Below, piece after piece: positions 4,919 through 10,940 of a DNA stretch of 10,940 nucleotides. The number at the start of each line of letters is the position of its first letter. Positions within the stretch are counted from its first letter, which is position 1. This stretch comes from Prevotellaceae bacterium (GTDB taxonomy: Bacteria > Bacteroidota > Bacteroidia > Bacteroidales > UBA932): NCBI GenBank assembly GCA_031290755.1, contig JAITMY010000042.1, positions 1 through 10,940 on the forward strand, written 5' to 3'. A program made the position numbers and the translations under genes. Below the pieces are notes generated by a model, which was not told where the DNA came from, did not search any database, and saw only the letters and a list, made by a program, of their open reading frames with translations.

Positions 4919-6445
4919 TTACTGTTTATGCCACCACATTTTTTGCGCAATGGGCAGCACTTCGGGGGCGTTGGGGTTGTAGTCCGACGACGACTTTGTG
5001 AACAGAAAGCGGCGCGGGAAGTCGCCCACGGGCAACACCGAGTATATGGACGGCGTGAGCGTGCCCGCGACGTAGCCCGTGTTTGCATTTCTCGGTGAGT
5101 CCTTGTCGTTCACCGTTTCGGCTCCCAGCGCGGGTATGCCGGTGCGGCAGATGTCGAAGAAGGCATCCCAGCTGTTGCAGCGGGTGGTGGACACCCACTT
5201 TTGGGTGAGGATGGCCTTCAGCATGTCGTCGGTGCCGGTGGGTAGCTCGTAGGCTCCGCCGGTGCCGGTGAAGGTTGCTGCCTGCGCTTCGTAGCCCCAG
5301 CGGGCAAAGGCTGCTGTCACGCCTGCATCGTAGCTTTCCTTTGCCTTTGCGGTGTTTACCAAGCGAACGTAGGCCTCGGCTTGCAAAAAGTAGCTGTCAG
5401 ACCCCGACATAAAATATACGGGGTCGGTGGCGGCCAAGCGTGCCCGCGAGTGCGCCGGTGTTTGAAACATGGCTTGCGAGAAAGCGTCGGCAGCGCCTTG
5501 GTCTAAGCCCCTGTAGGTATTGGGCGCTGCATCGGTGCTATCCGCATTTTTGCTCACCGGCTCAAAGAAAGCGGCCACGCGAGGGTCGCTGTGCGCAGTC
5601 AGGAAGGCTACCAGCGTGGCGCTTGCCCTGAGGTTAGCGCTGGTGTTCAGCGCCCGGCGGTCGGCTTCGTACAGGGGGTTGGATGAGTTGGTGGCGTCTA
5701 TGAAGCCCCTCATCGCGGCATCCTTGGTAGTAAGCAGGTCGCCCTCGGCAAGCAGGGCGTCGATGGCCGACTTGTTGGCGTCGAAGTCGCGCAGGTAGAT
5801 TTTGAGCTTGAGCGTTTTGGCAAACTTCACCCAGCTGCCTATATCGCCGCCGAACACAAAGTCGTTGCTGCCCATTGAGGCAATGGCGGCGGCTTCGTCC
5901 TTTTTGGCGATAGCTTCGTCGAGCAAGGCAACAATGCCCGCATCCACTACCTTGCCCTCGTCGTACTTTGGCGCCAGCGCCTCCTCCCCTTTCAGCGCCT
6001 CGGTGAAGGGGATTTTTTCAAAAAAGCTTACCAGCAGGTGGAAGTCGAACGCCGTCATTACCTTGGCGGCCAGCCAGTAGTTCCACTCGCCGTTGGCCTC
6101 GGCCTGCGCCGTGGCAATTTTGAAGTCGGGCAGCGCCCCGTAGTACATCGACGCCCAAATGTTGGTGGGGTAGGTGTTGTTGTTTGCCAAGTTGTAGCTG
6201 TCGATGTCCTTGTACTGGTTGGCAGCGTTGTTCTGCGTGTAGTGCTGCGACCAGATTTCGCCTACCAGCTGCCCGTCTCTGCCGAGGCGCGACGACGACC
6301 ACGTAACGCCCGAGGCAAACAGCATCGGGGTGGCTGCCTCGGCGGGGTAGCGCGGGTCTTTGTTGATGTCCAACGTCTCTTCGCACGACACCACGCTGGC
6401 GGTGGCGGCAAGGGCTAACAGGGATTTTAAGATTTTATGTTTCAT
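4919..6445 (-). CDS. SusD/RagB-like surface lipoprotein (SusD-like_2 type)
   Basis: This 508-residue lipoprotein has its lipobox at SVVSC (Cys21). The mature start EETLDINKDPRYPAE is the usual SusD N-terminus. The segment EIWSQHYTQNNAANQYKDID is characteristic of the SusD-like_2 branch. The TPR-like region continues with FLQAEAYVRLVNTAKAKESYDAGV and then ILTQKWVSTTRCNSWDAFFDICRTGIP, the conserved late segment of the family. SusD proteins act as a hinged lid on the SusC transporter and bind the ligand at the cell surface. The gene lies 21 bp after susC and 30 bp before the Lipid_bd lipoprotein gene, forming one operon. No glycoside hydrolase or sensor gene accompanies it in the window, so the ligand may be a glycan, a peptide (as in RagAB) or something else. 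Confidence 0.92.
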   Translation of the reverse strand: MKHKILKSLLALAATASVVSCEETLDINKDPRYPAEAATPMLFASGVTWSSSRLGRDGQLVGEIWSQHYTQNNAANQYKDIDSYNLANNNTYPTNIWASMYYGALPDFKIATAQAEANGEWNYWLAAKVMTAFDFHLLVSFFEKIPFTEALKGEEALAPKYDEGKVVDAGIVALLDEAIAKKDEAAAIASMGSNDFVFGGDIGSWVKFAKTLKLKIYLRDFDANKSAIDALLAEGDLLTTKDAAMRGFIDATNSSNPLYEADRRALNTSANLRASATLVAFLTAHSDPRVAAFFEPVSKNADSTDAAPNTYRGLDQGAADAFSQAMFQTPAHSRARLAATDPVYFMSGSDSYFLQAEAYVRLVNTAKAKESYDAGVTAAFARWGYEAQAATFTGTGGAYELPTGTDDMLKAILTQKWVSTTRCNSWDAFFDICRTGIPALGAETVNDKDSPRNANTGYVAGTLTPSIYSVLPVGDFPRRFLFTKSSSDYNPNAPEVLPIAQKMWWHKQ

Positions 6446-6466
6446 GGTGTTATGGGGTTTTATGGG

Positions 6467-9400
6467 TTAAAAAGTAATTCTTATCGAACCGCCGAAGGTG
6501 CGTATTGAAGGCGCCGCCATAAACTCTCCCAGCTCGGAGTCGAGGTCGTTGCCGTAGTTGGTGGTTTCGGGGTCAATGTAGTTGTTGCCCGGGGCTGTCC
6601 ACATAAACAGGTTGCGCCCGATGGCGCTTACCTCCACGCCGCCCACGAAAATGTTTTCAAACCACTTTTGCGGAAGAGCATAGGTAATGGCCAGCTCGCG
6701 CAGCTTCAAAAACGACTTATCGATGACCACGTTCCCCTCCATGCTTTTGTTGGCGCTGGAGTAGTTCCAGTAGCTAAGCACGCTGCTGCTCCTCAGGAGG
6801 GGAATGTCGTTTTCGGCGTACACCGCCGGGGTGCTGCCCGACGCCTCACTCACCAGCTTCACCGAGTTGGGCACCAGAAAGGGCTGCCGCTCGTTGAACA
6901 GCGTGTTGGTTCCGTTGCCGTTCCAGTCGAGCATTCGCGCGGTGTTGCTGTACATCAGCCCGCCCTTGCGCCAGTCGAACAGCGCCGAAACGGAAATGCC
7001 CTTGTAGGTAAGCCGCGTGCTGAAGCCCAGGGTGAAGTCGGGGCTGGAGGTGCCCAGGGTGGTAAACTCGTTGGCAACAATCAGGGGGTACCCGCTGGCG
7101 TTCACCACCGTTTTCCCGTTTTCGTCGGTGCGGGTTTTGGGCACCTGAAACACGCCCAGCGGCTGCCCCTTGATGGCCTTAAAGGTAACGTCGTAGGCGC
7201 TCATCAGGGAGTACTCCTCCACGTCGTCCCACAGCTCCTTCACTTCGCTGGTGTTTTTGGCAAAGGTTACGCTCGCATCCCAGCTGAAGTCGCGGGTTTT
7301 TATGGGGACGCCGTACAGGCGTATCTCCACGCCGCTGTTGTTAATCAGGCCTACGTTGCGGGTGCGTGCGCTGTAGCCGGTTTCGGGGGCCACCGAGGCG
7401 CTGATGATTTGGTCTTTGGTGTCGCGGTTGTACCACGCAAAGTCCAGCCCCACGCGGTTGTTCAAGAAGCGCACGTCGAACCCAAACTCCAGCTCGGTGG
7501 TGATTTCGGGGCGCAGCGCCATGTTGGGAATGGTGTTGTACTCCGTAAGCCCCGCCACGCCGTTGATGGGGAGGTAGAGGTTGCCGAAGCCCAGCCCAAT
7601 TTTTGTGGGCGAGAAGAAGGAGTTGGTGCGGTACAGGGGCGCGTCGTTGCCGGTTTGCCCCCAGCCGCCGCGCACCTTCAGGAAGCTTAGCGTGGAGTTG
7701 CCCTTCAGCGCCTCCACAGCATCGGTAACAATCACCGAGCCGTTCACGCCCCAGTAGAAGAAGCTGTTGTCGTTGACGGGCAGGGTGCTGCTCCAGTCGT
7801 TGCGCAGCGACACGCTCACGAACGCCCACTCGCGAAACGACACGTCGCCCTGCGCCAGCGCACTCATAATGCGGCGCTGGGTGGCGTAGGGCAGCGAAAT
7901 GGTGGTGGGTAGCTGCGTGCCGTTGTCCAAGCTGTACCACTCTGCCACGTTCAGGCCGGCGAGGTACGAATCAACGTAGCCCCGCGAGGTCTGGCTGAAG
8001 TCGAAGCCCGCTATTCCGGTTACGTGAAAATCTTCGCCCAGCTTGTAGTCGGCGTTGAGCAAGCCTGTGGCGTTGATTTGGCTGCGCGTTTGGTAGTTTT
8101 CGCCGTAGTAGCCTTCCTCATCGCCCTGCCCGCCTGTAGCGCCCCACGAGCCGGCGGTGAGGTGGGCAACGCCGCCGCGGGTGTAGGTGTGGTTGTTGGA
8201 AAAATCGCCACCCAAGCGTGCCACGGCAGAAAGCCCTTTCAAAAACTCCAGCTCCAGCTCTATTCTGCCCGACAGGTGGTCGTCGGCATACGTGCTGGTG
8301 TTGTTATCGATAATCCAGTAGGGGTTCGCCGCGTAGGGCGTGAAGAAGTTATCCACGTTGTTGTACGGATTCTTGTAGTCCTTCAAGTCGCGCGAAAGGC
8401 TGATGTCCACCGGAATTTGCACCAGCTGCTGGTAGGTGGTTTCGCCGCCGCTGGTGGCATTTCCCTGCCCGCCGCGCACGGCGTCGATGTCCTTGCGCAC
8501 GTAGCTGATGTTGTAGGTGGCGTTGAGCTTTTTGTACTTTGAATTTCCGCGGAACGAAAAGGTGTTGCGCACATACTTGTCGGCGCTGGTGGGCACAATG
8601 CCGTCGGCGGTAAGGTTGCTGTACGACAGGGCAAAACCCGTGTGCTCGTTGCCGCCGGTGATGGTTACGCTGTTGTTGTACTCAAGCCCCGTTTCGTAGA
8701 AGTCGCGGATGTTGTTTTCCACAAACTCAAACTTTTTGGTGCGAGCCACCCCGTCATCATCGTAAACGCCCTTGCCGTCCAGCGGTGCGCCCCACGCGCG
8801 CTCCAGCCCGTCCAGCTTAGGCCCCCACGAGCCGTTTTCCATTGCGTCGAACAGCGGCCAGCCCTCGCCGAACATGCTCTGGAGCTGCGGCGTGCGCAGC
8901 ACGTTTGAGGCTGTAACCGAGCTGGTGTAGCTCACCCTGAGCTTGTCGTTGGCGCTGCCGCGCTTGGTGGTGATGATGATGACCCCGTTGGCGGCCTGCG
9001 AGCCGTAGAGGGCTGTAGCCGAGGCGCCTTTGAGCACCGTTACCGCCTCCACGTCGTCGGGGTTGATGTCGCCGGCGAGGCTGCCGAAGTCCGAGGAGTT
9101 GTTCTGCCCCGTGGTCGCCGTAACAGAGGAGCTGCCGCCCGCGTAGGAGTTCAGAATGGGCACGCCGTCCACCACGTACAGAGGGTTGTTGGCGGTGAAC
9201 GACGAGAAGCCGCGCACCACCACCTTCTGCGAGGTGCCCGTGCCACCGGCGGTGCTGATGTTCACGCCGGCCACCTTGCCCGCCAGCGCTCCCATCACCG
9301 AGGTGGGCTTTGCCGCCGTCAGCTCTTCCGACCTCACGGTGGAGGTGGCGTAGCCCAGCGCCTTCTGACTGCGCGTGATGCCCATAGCCGTTACCACCAC

Positions 9401-9730
9401 CTCGTCAATCTGCTTCTCCTCCTCGGCCAGCACCGCGTCGAGTGCCTCGCCGTCAATGCGCTTCTCCACGCGGGCGTAGCCCAGCAGCGAAAAGTGCAGC
9501 TTGGTGGCGCCGTCGGGCACGCTCAGGGTATATCTGCCCTCCACATCGGTAAGCACCCCCACGTTGGTGCCCACCACCGTTACGGTAGCCCCCACCACGG
9601 GCTTGCCCTGCGCGTCGCGCACCGTGCCGGCCACCTGCGCCGCCTGCATCGTTGCCGCCGCGCCCAGCAGCAGGGCAAGCAGCAGCGCACAGCGCCTGCC
9701 CCGCCAATTCCAAATACTTGTTTTGCTCAT
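6467..9730 (-). CDS. SusC/RagA-family TonB-linked outer-membrane transporter
   Basis: This 1087-residue protein, starting at MSKTSIWNW, has an Arg-rich n-region and a signal peptide to about residue 30. A carboxypeptidase-regulatory-like beta domain follows at about 33-105 (AGTVRDAQGKPVVGATVTV, LHFSLLGYARVEKRI). The TonB box is QIDEVVVTA, at about 108-115. The SusC-type plug lies at about 120-258 (LAGKVAGVNIS, VVVRGFSSFTANNPLYVVDG, DDVEAVTVLKGASATALYGS, GVIIITTKRG). A large barrel ends in FGGSIRITF. All hallmark segments are intact. The start at 9730 is chosen over the in-frame codon at 9793 because the signal peptide begins there; the 21 extra residues would come from a 9-bp tandem repeat and the tail of a terminator. 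It leads the operon with susD 21 bp downstream. Its 5' region holds two terminator-like hairpins and a (TG)16 repeat, suggesting regulated or phase-variable expression. Confidence 0.94.
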   Translation of the reverse strand: MSKTSIWNWRGRRCALLLALLLGAAATMQAAQVAGTVRDAQGKPVVGATVTVVGTNVGVLTDVEGRYTLSVPDGATKLHFSLLGYARVEKRIDGEALDAVLAEEEKQIDEVVVTAMGITRSQKALGYATSTVRSEELTAAKPTSVMGALAGKVAGVNISTAGGTGTSQKVVVRGFSSFTANNPLYVVDGVPILNSYAGGSSSVTATTGQNNSSDFGSLAGDINPDDVEAVTVLKGASATALYGSQAANGVIIITTKRGSANDKLRVSYTSSVTASNVLRTPQLQSMFGEGWPLFDAMENGSWGPKLDGLERAWGAPLDGKGVYDDDGVARTKKFEFVENNIRDFYETGLEYNNSVTITGGNEHTGFALSYSNLTADGIVPTSADKYVRNTFSFRGNSKYKKLNATYNISYVRKDIDAVRGGQGNATSGGETTYQQLVQIPVDISLSRDLKDYKNPYNNVDNFFTPYAANPYWIIDNNTSTYADDHLSGRIELELEFLKGLSAVARLGGDFSNNHTYTRGGVAHLTAGSWGATGGQGDEEGYYGENYQTRSQINATGLLNADYKLGEDFHVTGIAGFDFSQTSRGYVDSYLAGLNVAEWYSLDNGTQLPTTISLPYATQRRIMSALAQGDVSFREWAFVSVSLRNDWSSTLPVNDNSFFYWGVNGSVIVTDAVEALKGNSTLSFLKVRGGWGQTGNDAPLYRTNSFFSPTKIGLGFGNLYLPINGVAGLTEYNTIPNMALRPEITTELEFGFDVRFLNNRVGLDFAWYNRDTKDQIISASVAPETGYSARTRNVGLINNSGVEIRLYGVPIKTRDFSWDASVTFAKNTSEVKELWDDVEEYSLMSAYDVTFKAIKGQPLGVFQVPKTRTDENGKTVVNASGYPLIVANEFTTLGTSSPDFTLGFSTRLTYKGISVSALFDWRKGGLMYSNTARMLDWNGNGTNTLFNERQPFLVPNSVKLVSEASGSTPAVYAENDIPLLRSSSVLSYWNYSSANKSMEGNVVIDKSFLKLRELAITYALPQKWFENIFVGGVEVSAIGRNLFMWTAPGNNYIDPETTNYGNDLDSELGEFMAAPSIRTFGGSIRITF

Positions 9731-9743
9731 AAGAAAATAGTTT

Positions 9744-9770
9744 AAAGGGTTAAAAGGGTTGAAAGGATTA
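9744..9770. repeat. Three tandem 9-bp units (AAAGGRTTR) in the susC leader
   Basis: AAAGGGTTA (9744-9752), AAAGGGTTG (9753-9761) and AAAGGATTA (9762-9770) are adjacent near-identical units. On the susC strand they read as YAAYCCTTT and end 13 bases before the start codon, in the place of a ribosome-binding region. A related CCCATAAAACCCC stretch precedes susD. They might affect translation initiation or bind a protein. Confidence 0.6.
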
Positions 9771-9771
9771 C

Positions 9772-9811
9772 AAAAAAAACGCCCCCACCGCAAAATATTT
9801 GCAGTGAGGGC
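9772..9811 (-). terminator. Terminator-like hairpin A, susC-proximal
   Basis: On the minus strand the 31-base element 9811-9781 folds into a fully paired 14-bp stem with a TAT loop. Its 5' arm is GCCCTCACTGCAAA, and the stem includes two G-U wobbles. One G and then eight T residues (9779-9772) follow. On the plus strand the same wobbles become C-A mismatches and no T run follows, so the structure is built for leftward RNA. It lies 50 bases before the susC start. It could be an attenuator of susCD or the terminator of a short upstream RNA. Confidence 0.75.
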
Positions 9812-9843
9812 ATGGTGTTGAAGGGGACGGTTAAGAGGAGCGC

Positions 9844-9882
9844 AAAAAAAGCCCCCGCTACAAATATATTTGCAGCGGGGAC
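9844..9882 (-). terminator. Terminator-like hairpin B, homologous to A and 70 bp upstream
   Basis: On the minus strand the 32-base element 9882-9851 forms a 14-bp fully paired stem with a TATA loop. Its 5' arm is GTCCCCGCTGCAAA, and the stem has two G-U wobbles. Seven T residues (9850-9844) follow. It aligns with hairpin A over its whole length, and both share the GCAAATAT core. At stem position 7 an A-U pair in A is a G-C pair in B, a compensatory change. Its right end on the plus strand (9851) is exactly 70 bp from that of hairpin A (9781). Confidence 0.75.
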
Positions 9883-9924
9883 GCCTGTACCTTGAAAATT
9901 TTTCGCTATACTACGTACATTGCG

Positions 9925-9958
<34 letters not shown>

Positions 9959-9969
9959 AAGAATCATGC

Positions 9970-9996
9970 CACAGGGCGTATTTTCATTGCCCTGTG
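9970..9996. other. Inverted repeat CACAGGGC / GCCCTGTG
   Basis: CACAGGGC (9970-9977) and GCCCTGTG (9989-9996) are perfect 8-base arms around an 11-base AT-rich loop. It lies 12 bp upstream of the (TG)16 array on the susC strand. Neither side has a T run. It may be an operator for a dimeric regulator or an RNA hairpin in the susC leader. Confidence 0.5.
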
Positions 9997-10041
9997 CCAC
10001 TTTATTTATGTTAAATATACTGCTCATTTTTTTCTATTAGC

Positions 10042-10073
10042 GGGGGGTGTTGCGCCCCTTTTGTTGTTTTTAA
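10042..10073 (+). terminator. Weak terminator-like hairpin on the plus strand
   Basis: GGGGTG (10044-10049) pairs with CGCCCC (10053-10058), with one G-U pair and a 3-base loop. It is followed by TTTTGTTGTTTTT. It has terminator shape for rightward RNA, yet no plus-strand gene precedes it. It could end a short RNA from the 9890-10040 region or be fortuitous. Confidence 0.35.
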
Positions 10074-10079
10074 TGTCTG

Positions 10080-10087
10080 CGAAGATA
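10080..10087 (-). promoter_or_regulatory. Candidate -7 box for the susC operon
   Basis: On the minus strand TATCTTCG (10087-10080) matches TAnnTTTG at all but one fixed position. No TTG is present about 19 bases upstream, so it is only a candidate. If used, it would give a leader of about 340 nt holding all the hairpins and the (TG)16 array. A second weak box, TATATTTA, lies at 10018-10011. Confidence 0.3.
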
Positions 10088-10138
10088 GCTTATGTTTTTT
10101 CACTTGTTCCCGTCGGCGGCATTTTTTTTCACCCCCTA

Positions 10139-10202
10139 CCCTCTTTTTTGTCAAATCAACAGTAAAAATGGCGAAAAAAGTATAAATTGACAGAAAAGAG
10201 GG
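10139..10202. repeat. Imperfect 18-bp inverted repeat beyond the transposase-like gene
   Basis: The left arm CCCTCTTTTTTGTCAAAT (10139-10156) and the reverse complement of the right arm (10185-10202), CCCTCTTTTCTGTCAATT, agree at 16 of 18 positions. The arms enclose a 28-base AT-rich spacer. It starts 15 bp past the stop of the PD-(D/E)XK gene. As RNA it would be a long hairpin after that gene, but A-rich sequence follows the stem on the minus strand, so it is not a standard terminator. The spacer is too short for a typical invertible promoter. Confidence 0.5.
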
Positions 10203-10217
10203 GGTAATTGTGCGAGA

Positions 10218-10940
10218 TTATAAGTTTTTATTTTGCCGCTCTAAGGCGGCGATGCGGACGGCAAGGGCGGTGGCTCTTTCGCGCTCGGCAGCGAGGGCGG
10301 CCTTGGCTTCCGCAGCTTGCCTCTCTGCTTCGGCAATCTGCTTCTTAGCTGCCGCAATTTCTCTGCCCATTTCGCTAAAGCCAGCGTTCATTATCCGCTC
10401 GTACTCAAGCTCCAGCGCCACCTGCTCGCGCACTTCGGGGTCGGTTACGAGGCCACTTAGCACTCTGCACATCTCGCGAACCTCCGCATTCTCCGGCTCG
10501 TAGGGGTAATCCTTCTCCGTCTTCTCGGCGTTCGTAAAGTTGCGCTGCTCAAAAAGGTCGAGCAACTCGTTCAGCGGGTTTCTGCCGCGGTGCGCGGGGA
10601 TGCGCGCCGCCTGCACCACGTAGCTGTCGTGCGTGAGCCGCTCCATAAAGTGGCTGCGCTCCGCTGTAGGCTCACCCGTGAACAAGTCCACGTACTCCCG
10701 CCCTATCTTGAAGCACGGGGACGTAATGTCGGGCAAGTTGAAGCCCAAAATGTAGATGGTGATGATGGGCAGCGGCTCGATTTCGCTGGTGTCTGTGCTG
10801 CGGTAGTGCTCGCCGAGGTAGCCGCGAAACCGCGCGAGGGCGGTTTGCTTCTGCGCCTTCTGCACCTCGATGAGCACCTTCTTGGTTTCGCCGGCGGCGG
10901 TTTTTATCACGGCGGCAAAGTCCACCCGACAGAGGCGCAA
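10218..10940 (-). CDS. PD-(D/E)XK nuclease family transposase-like protein, C-terminal part (N-terminus outside window)
   Basis: The frame is open to the right edge, with 240 residues visible and the true start beyond 10940. Near its visible beginning, VDFAAVIKTAAG followed by KKVLIEVQKAQ shows the PD-(D/E)XK core. The Asp (visible residue 7) and the E-x-Q-K (residues 25-28) are the catalytic set seen in the Rpn/PDDEXK_2-like 'nuclease family transposase' group common in Bacteroidetes. The usual ARFRGYLGEHY stretch and the middle ITIYILGF follow. Residues ~180-238 form a long Ala/Glu/Arg-rich coiled coil (AAAKKQIAEAERQAAEAKAA). Such proteins are often multi-copy and linked to DNA rearrangement, but transposition by them is not well shown. 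Part of the catalytic motif may be upstream of the visible piece. Confidence 0.82.
   Translation of the reverse strand: MRLCRVDFAAVIKTAAGETKKVLIEVQKAQKQTALARFRGYLGEHYRSTDTSEIEPLPIITIYILGFNLPDITSPCFKIGREYVDLFTGEPTAERSHFMERLTHDSYVVQAARIPAHRGRNPLNELLDLFEQRNFTNAEKTEKDYPYEPENAEVREMCRVLSGLVTDPEVREQVALELEYERIMNAGFSEMGREIAAAKKQIAEAERQAAEAKAALAAERERATALAVRIAALERQNKNL

Noticed and set aside
6668..7690. 340-codon plus-strand frame inside susC
   Set aside because: It is antisense to an intact, motif-rich SusC and has typical shadow composition (His, Val, Gly, Ala); no independent support.
10139..10202. Invertible promoter flanked by the inverted repeat
   Set aside because: The spacer is 28 bp, far shorter than known Bacteroidales invertible segments. 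It contains no TAnnTTTG box, and no invertase gene is in the window.

Overview
The window looks like a Bacteroidetes chromosome, probably Bacteroidales. The evidence is a SusC/SusD pair with a Lipid_bd-type lipoprotein, a PD-(D/E)XK 'nuclease family transposase', a Fur-family regulator with the Cys-rich C-terminal half seen in this phylum, and -7 promoter boxes of the TAnnTTTG type (TACCTTTG before the regulator, TATCTTTG before the toxin-antitoxin pair). The genes are GC-rich and the spacers between them AT-rich. I cannot name the genus.

Layout. (1) 1-577, minus: 5' part of a secreted, Gly-rich surface protein that runs off the left edge. (2) 578-787: its upstream region, with a C15 tract (G15 on the gene's strand) flanked by two near-identical 14-bp repeats, and a G-rich stretch. 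(3) 788-1424, minus: a compact MntA/HepT-type toxin-antitoxin pair with overlapping genes. (4) 1425-1811: a spacer holding the TA promoter, a 42-codon remnant of the C-terminus of an OmpA-family protein that ends at a strong hairpin, and a promoter covered by two overlapping palindromes. (5) 1812-4306, plus: a Fur/Zur-like regulator translationally coupled (ATGA) to a TonB-dependent receptor, probably a metal-responsive uptake operon. (6) 4320-9730, minus: a susC-susD-lipoprotein operon converging on the receptor gene, with a terminator in the 42-bp gap. (7) 9731-10217: a long susC upstream region with a 3x9-bp repeat, two homologous intrinsic terminators exactly 70 bp apart, a (TG)16 microsatellite and further inverted repeats. 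(8) 10218-10940, minus: 3' part of a PD-(D/E)XK transposase-like protein with a coiled-coil tail, open at the right edge.

How it fits together. Most of the window encodes cell-surface functions: a surface protein and two TonB-dependent uptake systems. Two of the three surface loci have a simple-sequence repeat in their upstream region (C15 and (TG)16), which suggests stochastic on/off or graded expression. The third has an operator-covered promoter instead. The strongest unexplained structure is the pair of tandem terminators before susC. On the minus-strand RNA both form fully paired 14-bp stems, and they differ from each other by compensatory changes. They may be attenuators of the susCD operon or the 3' ends of a small RNA.
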